Shown here one piece after another: positions 38,501 to 50,500 of a stretch of DNA of 64,000 nucleotides. This DNA is from Aphrophora alni (taxonomy: Eukaryota; Arthropoda; Insecta; Hemiptera; Aphrophoridae), in contig OY740768.1 in the NCBI GenBank assembly GCA_963513935.1, positions 46,285,142 through 46,349,141 on the forward strand, written 5' to 3'. Positions within the stretch are counted from its first letter, which is position 1, and each line of letters starts with the position of its first letter. Under the pieces are notes generated by a model. It did not search any database, was not told the origin of the DNA, and saw only the letters and a list, made by a program, of their open reading frames with translations. Position numbers and translations under genes: made by a program.

Positions 38501-41500
38501 TAATTTGTTATTGAAATTAAAAAGGATAACTAGTATTTGTAATATGATTTTTTTGTTGTTAATAATAATTTGTAGGATGTTTCTTTAATAGTTTAATAAA
38601 TCTTTATGTTAACATTTCAGAGACAAGTGTTTTCATTAAATACCAAATATCACTGTAAGTACACTGTGAAAAGAACTTACGACCCCCAGATATTTTTTCT
38701 TTCTTTTAAATATTTAAATTCATTCTTTTTTCAAAATTGGTATGCTAAAGCAAACCTGGCGCCCTATAGACGAGCAAATTAACAAATGAATAACATTAAA
38801 AAGTAACTTCACCTTCATTTTTGAATTATTACAAATTTAACATTTCACACAAGATCCAAGAAACTAACTTTTAGGTATTATATTTAGAGGATCTGTTTGT
38901 GACTTGTGTTACATTGTATGATGGGATAAGTAGCATGATATCTACCTTTTTTAAAAGGTAACATTTTTGACACAAATAAAAATTAACATAAACAGTGTCT
39001 AACTATCTTCGATGATTCTGTACATATTTGGGATGGAAACTTTTCAAATGAATATATATATGTGGGAGAGTAAAATTTTGCCATTCACAGTTTTTATCCA
39101 ATTTTAACGAAATGAGAAAAAATAATAAATTTTAAAATAGTGGCCAATTTAAGTAATAATAACTTCTCATCTTCAGGTCATAATATAGCTCAAGATAACA
39201 CAGAATAAAGCTGCACATAAAAAGCCCCAGATTTATTTTATATGATCTAACTTAGCTATTGAATAAATGTTTGTTTTAAATCAAAATTTAAAATTTTAAC
39301 TTCAAAATTAGAACAAAATGTGTAATTTATCTTGAAAGAGGAATTTTAATTACTTTTATTCAAATCTGCCCCAAGATGTTGCAAATTGTTGAATGTGATT
39401 ATTGAAAAATAATGGACTGAAAATTTCTAAATGGCAGATCTTATACAAGGCTATATAAATAGCTGATATTGTAGAACTTGACATTATAAACTTTTTGATA
39501 CGAAGATCTGATCGGTAAATAAGCAAAACAAAATTGTGTCCTATTAGGTCACTATCATTCTTATTTGATTCTTCTTTTAATTACATGAAATACATAAAAA
39601 GAAAGACAGTAATGTTATGTATATTCAAGAAAATAGAATAATAAACTAACTATAAAAATGTTTATAATACTTTCAGGTTATGTACTTACTATTAAAATGT
39701 AATTAATCTTTGAAATACTGGTCTAGCACTTTAGGAAACTCATAATAAACATATTTCTAAAAACAGTCTTCTAAAGTATCAAAAAGAAATCTTATCATAT
39801 TTACAAAAGAATATCTTCTGCTTTTATCAGATTTAATTGAGTCATACAAATCTTTCTAAGATAGTGAATAATTTATATTTTAAAAGTATTTTAAAATTAA
39901 GTTATTAAAACTAAGTATTTTAAAATTGTGCAACACTCGAATTTCTTACACCTCAAATTACTGGCCTATCCAAGGACAATTTGCAACCATCTGAACCCCA
40001 ATAAGCCAAGGTTGTCTGAAAGTTAATTAATTACAAGTTCATTCCAATCAATTGCTGAACTTGAATATTTTCTTGTACCATCCCTGTTGAGGTTATAATT
40101 ACTTTTTTTTAAATCTGTTTTTAATAATGACCTAAAGTTTAAAATTGTTTGTTATTACTTATCATTAATTTTAATTTTGAATGAGCAGTGTAGCTTAGGT
40201 TGGTTTCAGTATGCACTTATCTCGCTTAAAGAGCAGACTTATTCTCAAAAAGTTATGTAGGTCTGAACATGGTTAATGGTGTACATTTTTCCATGTGATA
40301 CCTATTCCCCCATTTAATTAGTTTTAAGCAAAAAATGGTTACTTTTTAAGCAAATTTAAGTCTGTAAGACTAATCACCACAAGAGAAAAATGAATACAGA
40401 TTTTGAACACTTAATCAGAAAACACTTGGCATAAACCTATAGCTTAAATATATGGTGACGCCTAATAATAAAATAATTATGGTATTGGATATTGCTGTAA
40501 TATCTTTTCCATTTCCAAAGAATTATAATTTTTCTTTAGAAAATAGATTGTAAGGATTTTTTTTTTAAATAAGCAGAGAAATAATAATGATTATCACTTA
40601 TTTTGTCAAGAACAAAAAGACCAGAAATTAATTCAAATTTGTGAGCTGCACAGTGGGTTTTTGTTTCTAGAATTTATTACATTAATTATGATTAAAACCA
40701 TTTGTGAGATGAAGTAAAAAAATTCAAATCTGGAGGTAGGGGAAAGAAACATGTTTTAAAACACATCATAAATTAGCCTATATAGGAAAATTAGCAGAGT
40801 TCTATATGTTACAAAATATAGAATATGAAAGCAATATTTTATAATTTTCATGAAAAATCATGTTGCTTGTTTATTGCAAAAGCAATCTCCACTTTTTGTC
40901 GAAATTGAGATTTTGATGGTTTTGGTAACATCAGTTAATATTCAATAAATCTTTGGAGATTGTTGGAATCACCAAAATAATTTTACATTATATTTCAGTG
41001 TTAAAATAGGGATTGGGATCAAAAGAAACAATTATTTGTATACCTTAAAATCAAATGGAGTAATCATCTCCAAAATAACCAATCAGATTCAACTAAAACT
41101 GACACTCTCAATTCTCCTTAAGTTGGTAGCAAAGACTTCAAGTGCTGTGGTAAAAAGCAAACATCTCCAAATGTGTTTGTATGTAAAAAAAAAAAAAAAA
41201 AAAAAAAAAACATTCAGTTAAATGTATTAATGTCCAACATAAATATTAAAATAATTAAATAACTAATAATAAATATAAATATCTTTGGTTTAATAAATAA
41301 AGACAGTCAGCTGATTAGGTAAGCGAAATATTATTCTGATACCTTTTTATAGTAATATCAGAACAAAAAACAGCTTTACTCAAATTCAGTAAACAGGACT
41401 TTAATCTTTTTGATTCTAGGAGTCTCATTTATTTAATCACTGAAAGTATGCACAGTGCTTTGCTTGATTTATAGATATATTGTTTGGTTTGATTTGCGTG

Positions 41501-44500
41501 TTCTTGTATATACACAGAATGAATTTTTGATTTGATGGTTTGCTTTAAAGGTTATATAGTTAGCTTTATGTAAGTATGCTATTCGCTGCTGTTTTGCTTT
41601 AAACACAAAAGTATAATTATAAATACAAAGTGACCTATATATGTAAAATAAAAAGCATTTCCTTTATTATTTACCATGTTGTAGATGATTGAACAAAAAC
41701 TTTTATTAATGATGTTGGCAATTAACTTAATAGTTTCAGGAAAAATTGCTTAACACCTTTGAAAGCATAGGCCTATACAAAACAGGTTATTTGTTAAGTA
41801 ATGATATGTTTAATGCTATAATTAATTGAAGTAATTCTACACTACATTTATGTTATTAAAATTAATTATTAGCCTTTGTTTTTACAGAAACAATAATAAA
41901 GGGAGTATTAATTTGAATTACTATAAGAATGGATGATATAATTGAGGGATTAGTACTGTGGCCATTTTTCAGTGGATAATGCTGTACTTGAATAGACTAC
42001 ATTAATTAATTGTCCTAACTTATATTATTTTACACAACTTACTGAAGCTGCATTAGAGCTGCAACAGACATTATACATTTTCCATAATAGATGTCATCTC
42101 TGACCACAATAGAAAAGTCAAAACTTAAACTGATGTCTGTAAGCTCTGGGCTACTACTGTATGTTTTTTTGATGTAAAATAGCGCTAATATGCAACATTT
42201 CAGTTAGGAATTCTTTGTGGTACAAAAGGTAGAGGTTTCATTAGCCTTCTCCATAGTAGATGCCAAAGTTTAACCAAATCTCAACACAACGTTCCCAATA
42301 ACAAAAGTCTATGCAATAAGCTGTGGCAAAAACAAAACATTGGATCATTTTAATAAAAATCATCATTTCAGAACTCATCCATTAAAAACTGGAAAACAAA
42401 ATTTTTAAATATTGTACACTAATTTATTTTAGACATATTACAAATTTTAAAAAGTAGTAAAAAAAGTGAATTACAGACCATCAAATATATTATCCTCGTT
42501 TATATATGACAGCTTAATCATTTAATATGACTTACCGTTTAATATAATATGCTAAAAATATACATTTTATTTTCATTAGTCATTTTCCTACTTTGGAATT
42601 GTATCACTTTTCTGAAATTTATAAATTTTATTCCCATTATTAAACCCTGTTATTTGAAGAGTAGACATTTTCTTACAATTCTCAATCAAATATATTTGCA
42701 CTTCCTAAGTTTCACAAATAATTTTGGCTGTTTCAATTTTATTCACTTGTGGATTATTCAACTTATGTAAATGTTATAATTGTAGTCCATTTCCCATTAT
42801 TCTCCATCGTAAGTTTGAAATTCTCCAAATTTTACAATTAGTAGCCCTGACTTTATAATTATAAATTTTATAATTCAATGGAGGGGAAGTTACAGGATTT
42901 TTTTTGTAAATTTGGACATTATCTCTACTATTTTTCTGTAGAGGTACTCATGTCACTAAATTAAATACTATATGAAGATTTTCTAACTGGGGCTAGCCTC
43001 ATGTTTTAAAAAAACTTTGGTTTTATATAATAAAAGAACAATAATGTCCGTCTATGTGACTTTTTTAATAACAAGGGGGGGGGTCCTGCTTTAGAATAGT
43101 TTATGAACCACTGATTTAAAGAATACATTAGATTTACTTTTAATATTTACAATCATTTGACTAATGTTTAATCATGTTCAAAAATTAACCAAAATGTAAT
43201 TATTTAGAATTAAAGATGGACCCTGCGATAATTATCTTGATGTTTGCTGCGAAAATACACCAAATGATCCATCTCAACCTATAACTCCTAAACCTGCAGT
43301 AAACCGCAGAACTGGATGTGGTCGACGTAACTTTGAAGGAGTAGGTTTTAGAATTACAGGAGATACAGACAATGAAGCACAGTTTGGTGAATTCCCTTGG
43401 ATGGTAGCTGTACTCCGTGGTGAACGGGTAGCAGATGGGACTACTCTTAATGTCTACCAGTGTGGAGGATCTCTCATACATCCTCAAGTTGTTATGACTG
43501 CTGCTCATTGCATTGCTGGGTAAGACATAATTTAATTAATTTAGGTGGAATGTAGATTAAGTTTTAATCAATGAAATGAAATGACTTTTCCACATACAGT
43601 ATAGCAAAATATTGCTTTGTTAAAACAAATTGATTTTCTTTAGAAATATTTGTTTGACTATGTATGAATTTAAAAAATAAGAGTTTTAAATAACTTTATG
43701 TATATCTCTCTGCCTCGTAATGACTTGTAGAATTGATACTTGAGTTCATTCAATTGTATGGAAAGGACAGTTTTAATCCAGTATTTCCCCAATTGGATAA
43801 ATCTTTTAATATGAAGTCTGATAAAAAAAAAGTATACATACATGTATATATACATGGATTTGTCCTAAAAGTAATATAAATCTTGCTTCTGGCCACTGCC
43901 ATAAAGTTATAAATAACTCCTTTATAAAGAATAGGATTTAATAAAGCAGTTATTTTTGTTAACATATTTAGATCAGTGGTGTAGCCAGCATGATTTTCCT
44001 TGGTGGTGGGGTGTCCTCCTACTGAAGAGTGTAGGAAGGTAGTGAGGTCTTGTAATTAATTACAAGGTTGTCTGTGGCTCGAAGAGTTCAATCAGATCTT
44101 TGTTGTTCCAGGTGATAGTAGCTCTACTGGCAGAGCATTGGACTTTGAGTTTTAAATTAATTACACTTTCAATAACCCGATATTCTACAATAGATCTGTG
44201 TTTAACATTTCATCTTTTCCACTTTTTCTTATGTTTGAAATAAAATAAAATAAAAATTAAACAGAATTATTATAAATATAAAATAAAATTAATATATTTA
44301 TTTATTACCTTGTTAATTACTATATTTTAATTTCAAAATAGCAAGCAGGTATAAAATAAAATACTACACTGAGGGATCCCTATAAAGTAAGTTATTTGAA
44401 CGTGTTATTAACAAAATGGTTATATTATATAAAACTAACTTCCTCTTTCCACTTCTTGCCATTGTATCAACTTCTCCTGCTGTGATAGATACTTAAAAAT

Positions 44501-47500
44501 TAGTTAACATAAGAGCCAATCCTGTCAGCCGTTCATTCTCTATGGAGTTTTTTAAGGTAGGTTTTAATTCTATTTAACTTAATGATGAAAAAGATTTTTC
44601 AGCTTTGGCCGTAAAACTGACAGTTTACTAAGCATACATAACAAGTAGTAGATGTTCGGATAAAACATTTTATCATACTTGTCCAAAGGTCTCTCTGTTT
44701 CTTCCACGTGTTGCCATTTTGACACCAAAGTAGATGTTCACTTTCAATAGTTGATTCAGATGCTCGATCATCATAATAGATGTTAAGTTTTTGTAGAGAC
44801 TTGATTTTGGATGGACTTGAATTTCTAGGAAGTATAACATCAAAACCTTCCAAGAAGCTACAGTTTTTTTTTTTGAAAGAATACAAAAGGCCAGAAATAA
44901 AAGTTTCAACACAAGATGTAAATGTGGATCTACTGTAATATTCTTTAGGATTGTCATGAAGTAGGTTAGCTCTCTTCGTTTGCTGGTCAGTTTTACATGG
45001 AACAGTAATTGATACATCAATAAAACTTCCACGAATAACAATAATTTCATTTTTAATATCAAGGCTTATATGTTGCATTCTTTAACTATGTTCAGTGATA
45101 CTTACAGGCGAAAGATGTAAAAAGAAGAGTAGTGTGTGGCCTAGGAAGTTGTTTCAGAAAAGGAAATGTTTCACACACATGAACTTGTAAAGGAGTTGGA
45201 TGCAGACGATTACCATAATTTTATGAGAATGGTGTAGATGAGTATGGCCAAACTCATCATCAAAAAGAAGAGTATGGTAATGAAAGAATCCATATTTGCT
45301 TAAGACAGATATTTAGTTACATTCTGTTATTTCGCTACAGGTAGATTACTAGAAGACCTGAAGTTTAGTGCTCTAATATCTCCATAACTATTATCATCTA
45401 TCATACCAAAAACTTGCAATATTATGTACAACACTTTAAAAGGGATACTTTAAAGTAAGAACAAATAATGATATACAGCAGAAAATCCTTTTTTTTTAAT
45501 AAGAAAATAATTCACCCCTAAAACTATGTTAAGTGATACTGGTTTAGATATTTTGTAAATAATGAACCAGAAAGCTTCAGAACTCACTTTTTTGTATATC
45601 TCTAGTAAAGGACTGTATACACATCATTTCTGCGATCCCTGTTTCAATGGTTGTCATGTTGCATATCCCAAAGACACCCTTATTGTTTCCAACACTCAAA
45701 TAGCTCCATAATCAATATCTACTGTTTATCTGATACTTGAATCATTTAACTATTGAAAATTTTTTCAGTCTGCAAATTACAAATGACAGCAGACTGGATT
45801 GGTCGACGTGGATGTTGGGCCAACGATGCTACATACATTATGATCTGACAGAAAAAGAGGTGAGAGAGTTGGAAGTTTGATGGTTTGCCAGACCCAACCT
45901 CCCGACCTTCGGATCCGAAGGTTTTAACGACAAATATGATACAACCAGCAGGTCAGATGGTGGTAATCCCGACTTGTCTGACCTTGACATGCTTTAAATA
46001 GCAAATGAAGGAAGCAAATTATTCGGTTCATGCAGTTACTCTCAGCTGTCTGTACAGTCTCTTCAGCCTAATGATGTGCTGTAAGTAAATAGTTCACCCT
46101 GTTGGTCGCTTATCCATGTTTTTGCATTTTGTTGCCATAACCACATGAAACTTCATTACAACTTTACTCTAAATTCTATCCAAACGTATTTGTATTATTC
46201 CGTGTTTCCTCCTAATCCTATTTTATTCTCTTAAATAAATATACAAATTGATTTTATGGCCTTTTGGTCTCCCCTTACAACCAGCGACCAGGGCGGCCAC
46301 TCCCTCCCCCCACCAGATATGCTACTGCACATATTTACATCTAAAAAAACACAATATTTGTATCTTTTTTTCAAGTAAGCTAGCCAAAGTCACTTGGTTA
46401 GATAGTGTCTTTTATATTGTGGCTTTGCAAGTGAGGAAAATCAAGAGTAATAAGAAAGGATATACCTGTTGCTAAAGTAGTTCTAATTAGCGGTTTTTGT
46501 GAAAAAATTAATTGTAATAATAGTGTGGCTAAAAATTATTTTTAAAGATTATTTTTTTAAATTATTTGTTCATGGAGGGTCTAGACTCTTTAGACCACCT
46601 GGGGCTTATTTACACCACTGGTTCTTATAATCTCTGCAAATTTGTGAGTACACTCTTTGTATTTGAAACATCTTTCCCCATTTTTTCCTGTAAGTTTTCT
46701 TTATATACATATTTAGAATATGATATAAATATGAATTATAGTTTTTAACCAATTAGAAAATTTTTAGACAGATATTCTGAAGATGAGGGGGTTTAAAGAG
46801 AGAGTAGAGAATATAAAATACAATCTTCTTATTGATCAAATTTACCATGTTTTGTATTTAAATTTGTAAACAACTATTTCACAATTCATTATAATTGAAA
46901 ACTTTATCATTTAATTGTAAAATTATTTTGTGTTATATTATTAAGAAGTCTTTATTGTTTTAAAGTTATTTGTCATTAAGTTGATTCCAATTAAGAATAG
47001 TACATAATAAATTGTAATTTGATATTTTACAGAAAGAAAGCTCACGAAATAAAAGTTCGAGCAGGAGAATGGGATACTCAAACTAAAAATGAGCTTTATC
47101 CTCATCAAGATCGTGATGTAGGACAAATTATTATTCATGAAAACTATTATGCTGGAGCTTTGTACAATGATGTTGCTCTACTTATCTTACAATCTCCATT
47201 TGAACTAGCAGAGAATGTAGATCTTATCTGTCTGCCTGACCAAAATGAGAATTTTGATACCAAGAATTGTGTGGCCAGTGGATGGGGAAAAGATGTTTTT
47301 GGTAGGTTCTCTTTTGAACTTATTTAAAAGAAGTAATATTTATAAAATAAAATATTTCATTACTTTTTGCAAGAGTACATTTTTTTTTTTTATATTTGTA
47401 TTAAAAGATGAAACTGGAAGATGAAAACAAAACAATATCAATTTAATGGAAAAATTTCAAGAAATATATTTGAATAAGAGGTTTTTTCTTCTAAGAACAC

Positions 47501-50500
47501 ACATTTATAGTTTCCTATTCATAAAAAAAAAAAAAAAAAAAAAAAATTAAAAAATAATAATAATCTTTGGTCTACTATTTTTAAAATAGATGTTTGAGCC
47601 TACATGGCTTTTGTACAAACACATATTAAATTCGAACTTAGTGCTTCAAAATACGAAAATTATAAGTAATATAAAAACTAGTTTAATCTTTCAAATTTGG
47701 ATCCTACATCTACCCCCCCCCCCTTTAAACAAATTTGACACACAAAAATCATCATTTTCTGTTACACCTTCCCTGTGCTGAAATTCAAAATTTTGAGCCG
47801 TTCGATACATCCATTCTTGAGATAAGGCATGACAATAATTTTCCATCATTCAATTACACCTTCAACACCAGCTTTGTTTGGTCCCAAATTTAGTCAATCA
47901 GTGAAACTAAATCTTTTATGAAACTCTTATTTTCTTTAAGTTCTAGTTTGATATTTTTTATAATTAAGCCAAGGTTGGAAACCATTCAAAATTGGCCCTG
48001 TCACAGATAAGCCTAAGTCGAGCCAAATAAATTAAGAAAGTGAGTAATGAGTAGCCTATGTCATTTTGTGAACACAGATATATCAAGACATCAGTCTACA
48101 ATTTAATCCAAATCAAATCAAAAATAAAATAGCTAAGTTTGAAAACCAAAGTGTTTTCTTTTTTTCTTAACAACTTGACTTTATTAACATAAATTGGATT
48201 AATAAATATGGAAAACTAGCTGAACACTTGGAAAAATGCAGTCCCATTAACCGAGTTCAAACATTGACAGTTTACAAATTCCTAGTACAACCTATAGCAA
48301 GATAACAGCACACTTCATCAATTGAGCCATGCTACTCTCCAGGTGTGTCTAAAAGTAAAGTGAGGTTGTCCTATTCTAAATATATTGCAACACAACAGTT
48401 GTAATAGTGTACATTTTCAGTTTGGTGATCTTAAATAGAATGGGGTATATATTGGACTCAATGCAGCAAACAGGAAACATATTTTGTTTTTTGAATAAAA
48501 TTAATAAAGAATAAATAAATAAAGAAAATAATTAGTATAAAATGATCAGAGAAATTTATTGTATGTATGTTAATATTTAAAACAGTTATAAACTTAATTA
48601 TATGAAAACTGCAGTGTAAGCGTCTAGAACACAAGGAATGAAATTTGTGGCTAACCGCCTAAACCAAAAGAAAGTCAGTGTCTACTGAACCTTGGAAGGA
48701 GAAGCACGCTCAGTCGATAGATATGTTCGTCGAAACAAAATGGAAATATAGAAAGAAAGTGTTTTCTTTAGTAATTAAGAGTTGTTTTACAAGTACTGTT
48801 CTAAAATATTGTGAGTTAGTTTCCGTTGGCTAAAAATAAACTTTCAAAAGTGAAAAGTAATTGACTTTGTAATATTATGCAATGGACAATGTGTATTTAA
48901 CCCGGAAAAGTGTACAAAAAAGACTAAGTATTTGTGTTTTAAATAAAAACCAAACAATTTTAATAGAATGTTTTGCACTAATAAAGAAGTAAACAATTAT
49001 TACATTCTTATAAGTGTAGTTGAAAACTAAAAAAGTTAAATTTAAAACGGAAGACGTGATTTCAGTGAAACGACACAATGTGACTTCAACCTGGAAAAGA
49101 TGTGTTTTTAATTAAAAGTTTTATCCAAAAGATTAACGCATGTCTGGTATAACATGCCTAAACTATTCTTCATATAAACTAAAATATATACCGGTACTGT
49201 AATTAATTTGAAACTTGTGATTTTTGTTGAAATTTTTATATTTTGTTTATAGAATTGTCTAATGTTTTCTGTAAGCAGAGATGATATTTTTTTCAAGTGT
49301 AATTTACTAAATCTTTTATAAGTAAAAGATTTTCCTTGTTTAAAATTATGATTTTGATCTTTTTAATTTAAAAAAGAAATTAAAAACATAAAATAAAAAG
49401 AATATTAGCTTCTCAATGTATACAAAAATTTTATTTGAAAGTAGGTTGCAACCATAAATAATATTAATAAATTAAATTTTAATGAACATAATTTTTTGAT
49501 TAATTAAATATGTAGTATGTTATATATGTAATTTTTTCTTTTACAGGTATTATTTAACTTATATGTATTCTGATGTTATATTATGTTTTTTCAATAATAA
49601 AATGTACATTTCAGAATAAAAAGGATTCTGTACTTTATTCAATATTCTACTAAGTACACTTTTTTCAAAAGAACTTGTGACCTCAGAGATATATTACACT
49701 CTCTTCTAGAGTAATAAATTTTATAATTACATTTTTTATTTTTTGTAATAAAATATTACAAAATGGCGTCCAATTTTATCGAATAAGCATTTCATAACTC
49801 TTGTCCCAAAATTTAAATTGTTTCACAGTTGCTTTATTGTAAGTGTAAAGTGTCTGAAGAAGCTTTATTTTTGAAAATATATATTTACTGTCTTTTTGAT
49901 ATTATAATTCTTTATGTCTATTTTGCAAAATTTTACAAGTATTCAAAATGTACTTAATTTTATGAACTAAATCCCACAAGAACACGTAACAATAAATATG
50001 TTAATACTTTGTATAAGTTAAATATGTTTAATTTAACATGGAGTTTCATCAAGCACCTTCGGGTGTTGGTATAAATTTGTAAGTTACTTACTTTATTGAT
50101 TAAACTTTATTAAAATTGTATAGTATAAATTTACAATATTTCACAGAATTTAAAGTACAATAAATGTTTTGTGAAGGTAAAGAGGGAAAATATCAAGTTA
50201 TACTGAAGAAAGTAGAACTGCCAGTCGTACCGAGAGGCCCTTGCATAAATGCTCTACGAACTACAAGATTAGGTCAACTCTTCAAGTTACACGAAAGCTT
50301 TATCTGCGCTGGTGGTCAACCAGGAAAAGACACTTGCAAGGTAGAAATGATTGTGTAGTCAGATATTTTTCAAACTACGGTACTGTATTTATAAAAAAAT
50401 CTTTTTTTTAACTAGGTGAAGGTATTATTAATGTATTGACACCTTATACATAATCAATACAAATATCCACAATGTTTCATCTAATCAAATTGAGGTAGGC

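Larger units (their letters stand above)
30653..38837 (+). mobile_element. Young non-autonomous LTR retrotransposon
   Basis: The element runs 30657-38833 between AATT target duplications (30653-30656 and 38834-38837). Its LTRs, 30657-32118 and 37372-38833, are both 1462 bp, begin TGTGAC, end TTACA, and lie at a constant offset of 6715 with no difference seen, so insertion is recent. Just inside the left LTR, TGTCGCCGCAACTGTGGGCC (32121-32140) resembles a tRNA-Lys primer-binding site with small changes. The interior has one long ORF (32235-34031) and then 3.3 kb with no protease, reverse transcriptase, RNase H or integrase. It must therefore have moved with enzymes supplied elsewhere. It sits in intron 1 of the SPH gene, in the same orientation, and inside a copy of dispersed repeat B. 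Confidence 0.9.
43966..46340 (-). mobile_element. Decayed hAT transposon with 8-bp target duplication
   Basis: Left end CAGTGGTGTAGC at 43974 is typical of hAT termini. The right end at 46332 reads, in reverse, ATGTGCAGTAGC, matching at 8 of 12 positions. The flanking octamers ATTTAGAT (43966-43973) and ATTTACAT (46333-46340) differ at one base and have the hAT form nTnnnnAn. A GGTGGGG block near each end also matches. The transposase relic at 44470-45078 lies on the minus strand. It is in intron 2 of the SPH gene. Confidence 0.65.

Noticed and set aside
44673..45062. 129-codon minus frame within the hAT relic
   Set aside because: It is a shadow of the frame that carries the hAT residues.
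46605..46620. Right end of the hAT element at TTTACACCACTG
   Set aside because: The flanking octamer matches poorly, while the end at 46332 gives 7 of 8 matching bases.
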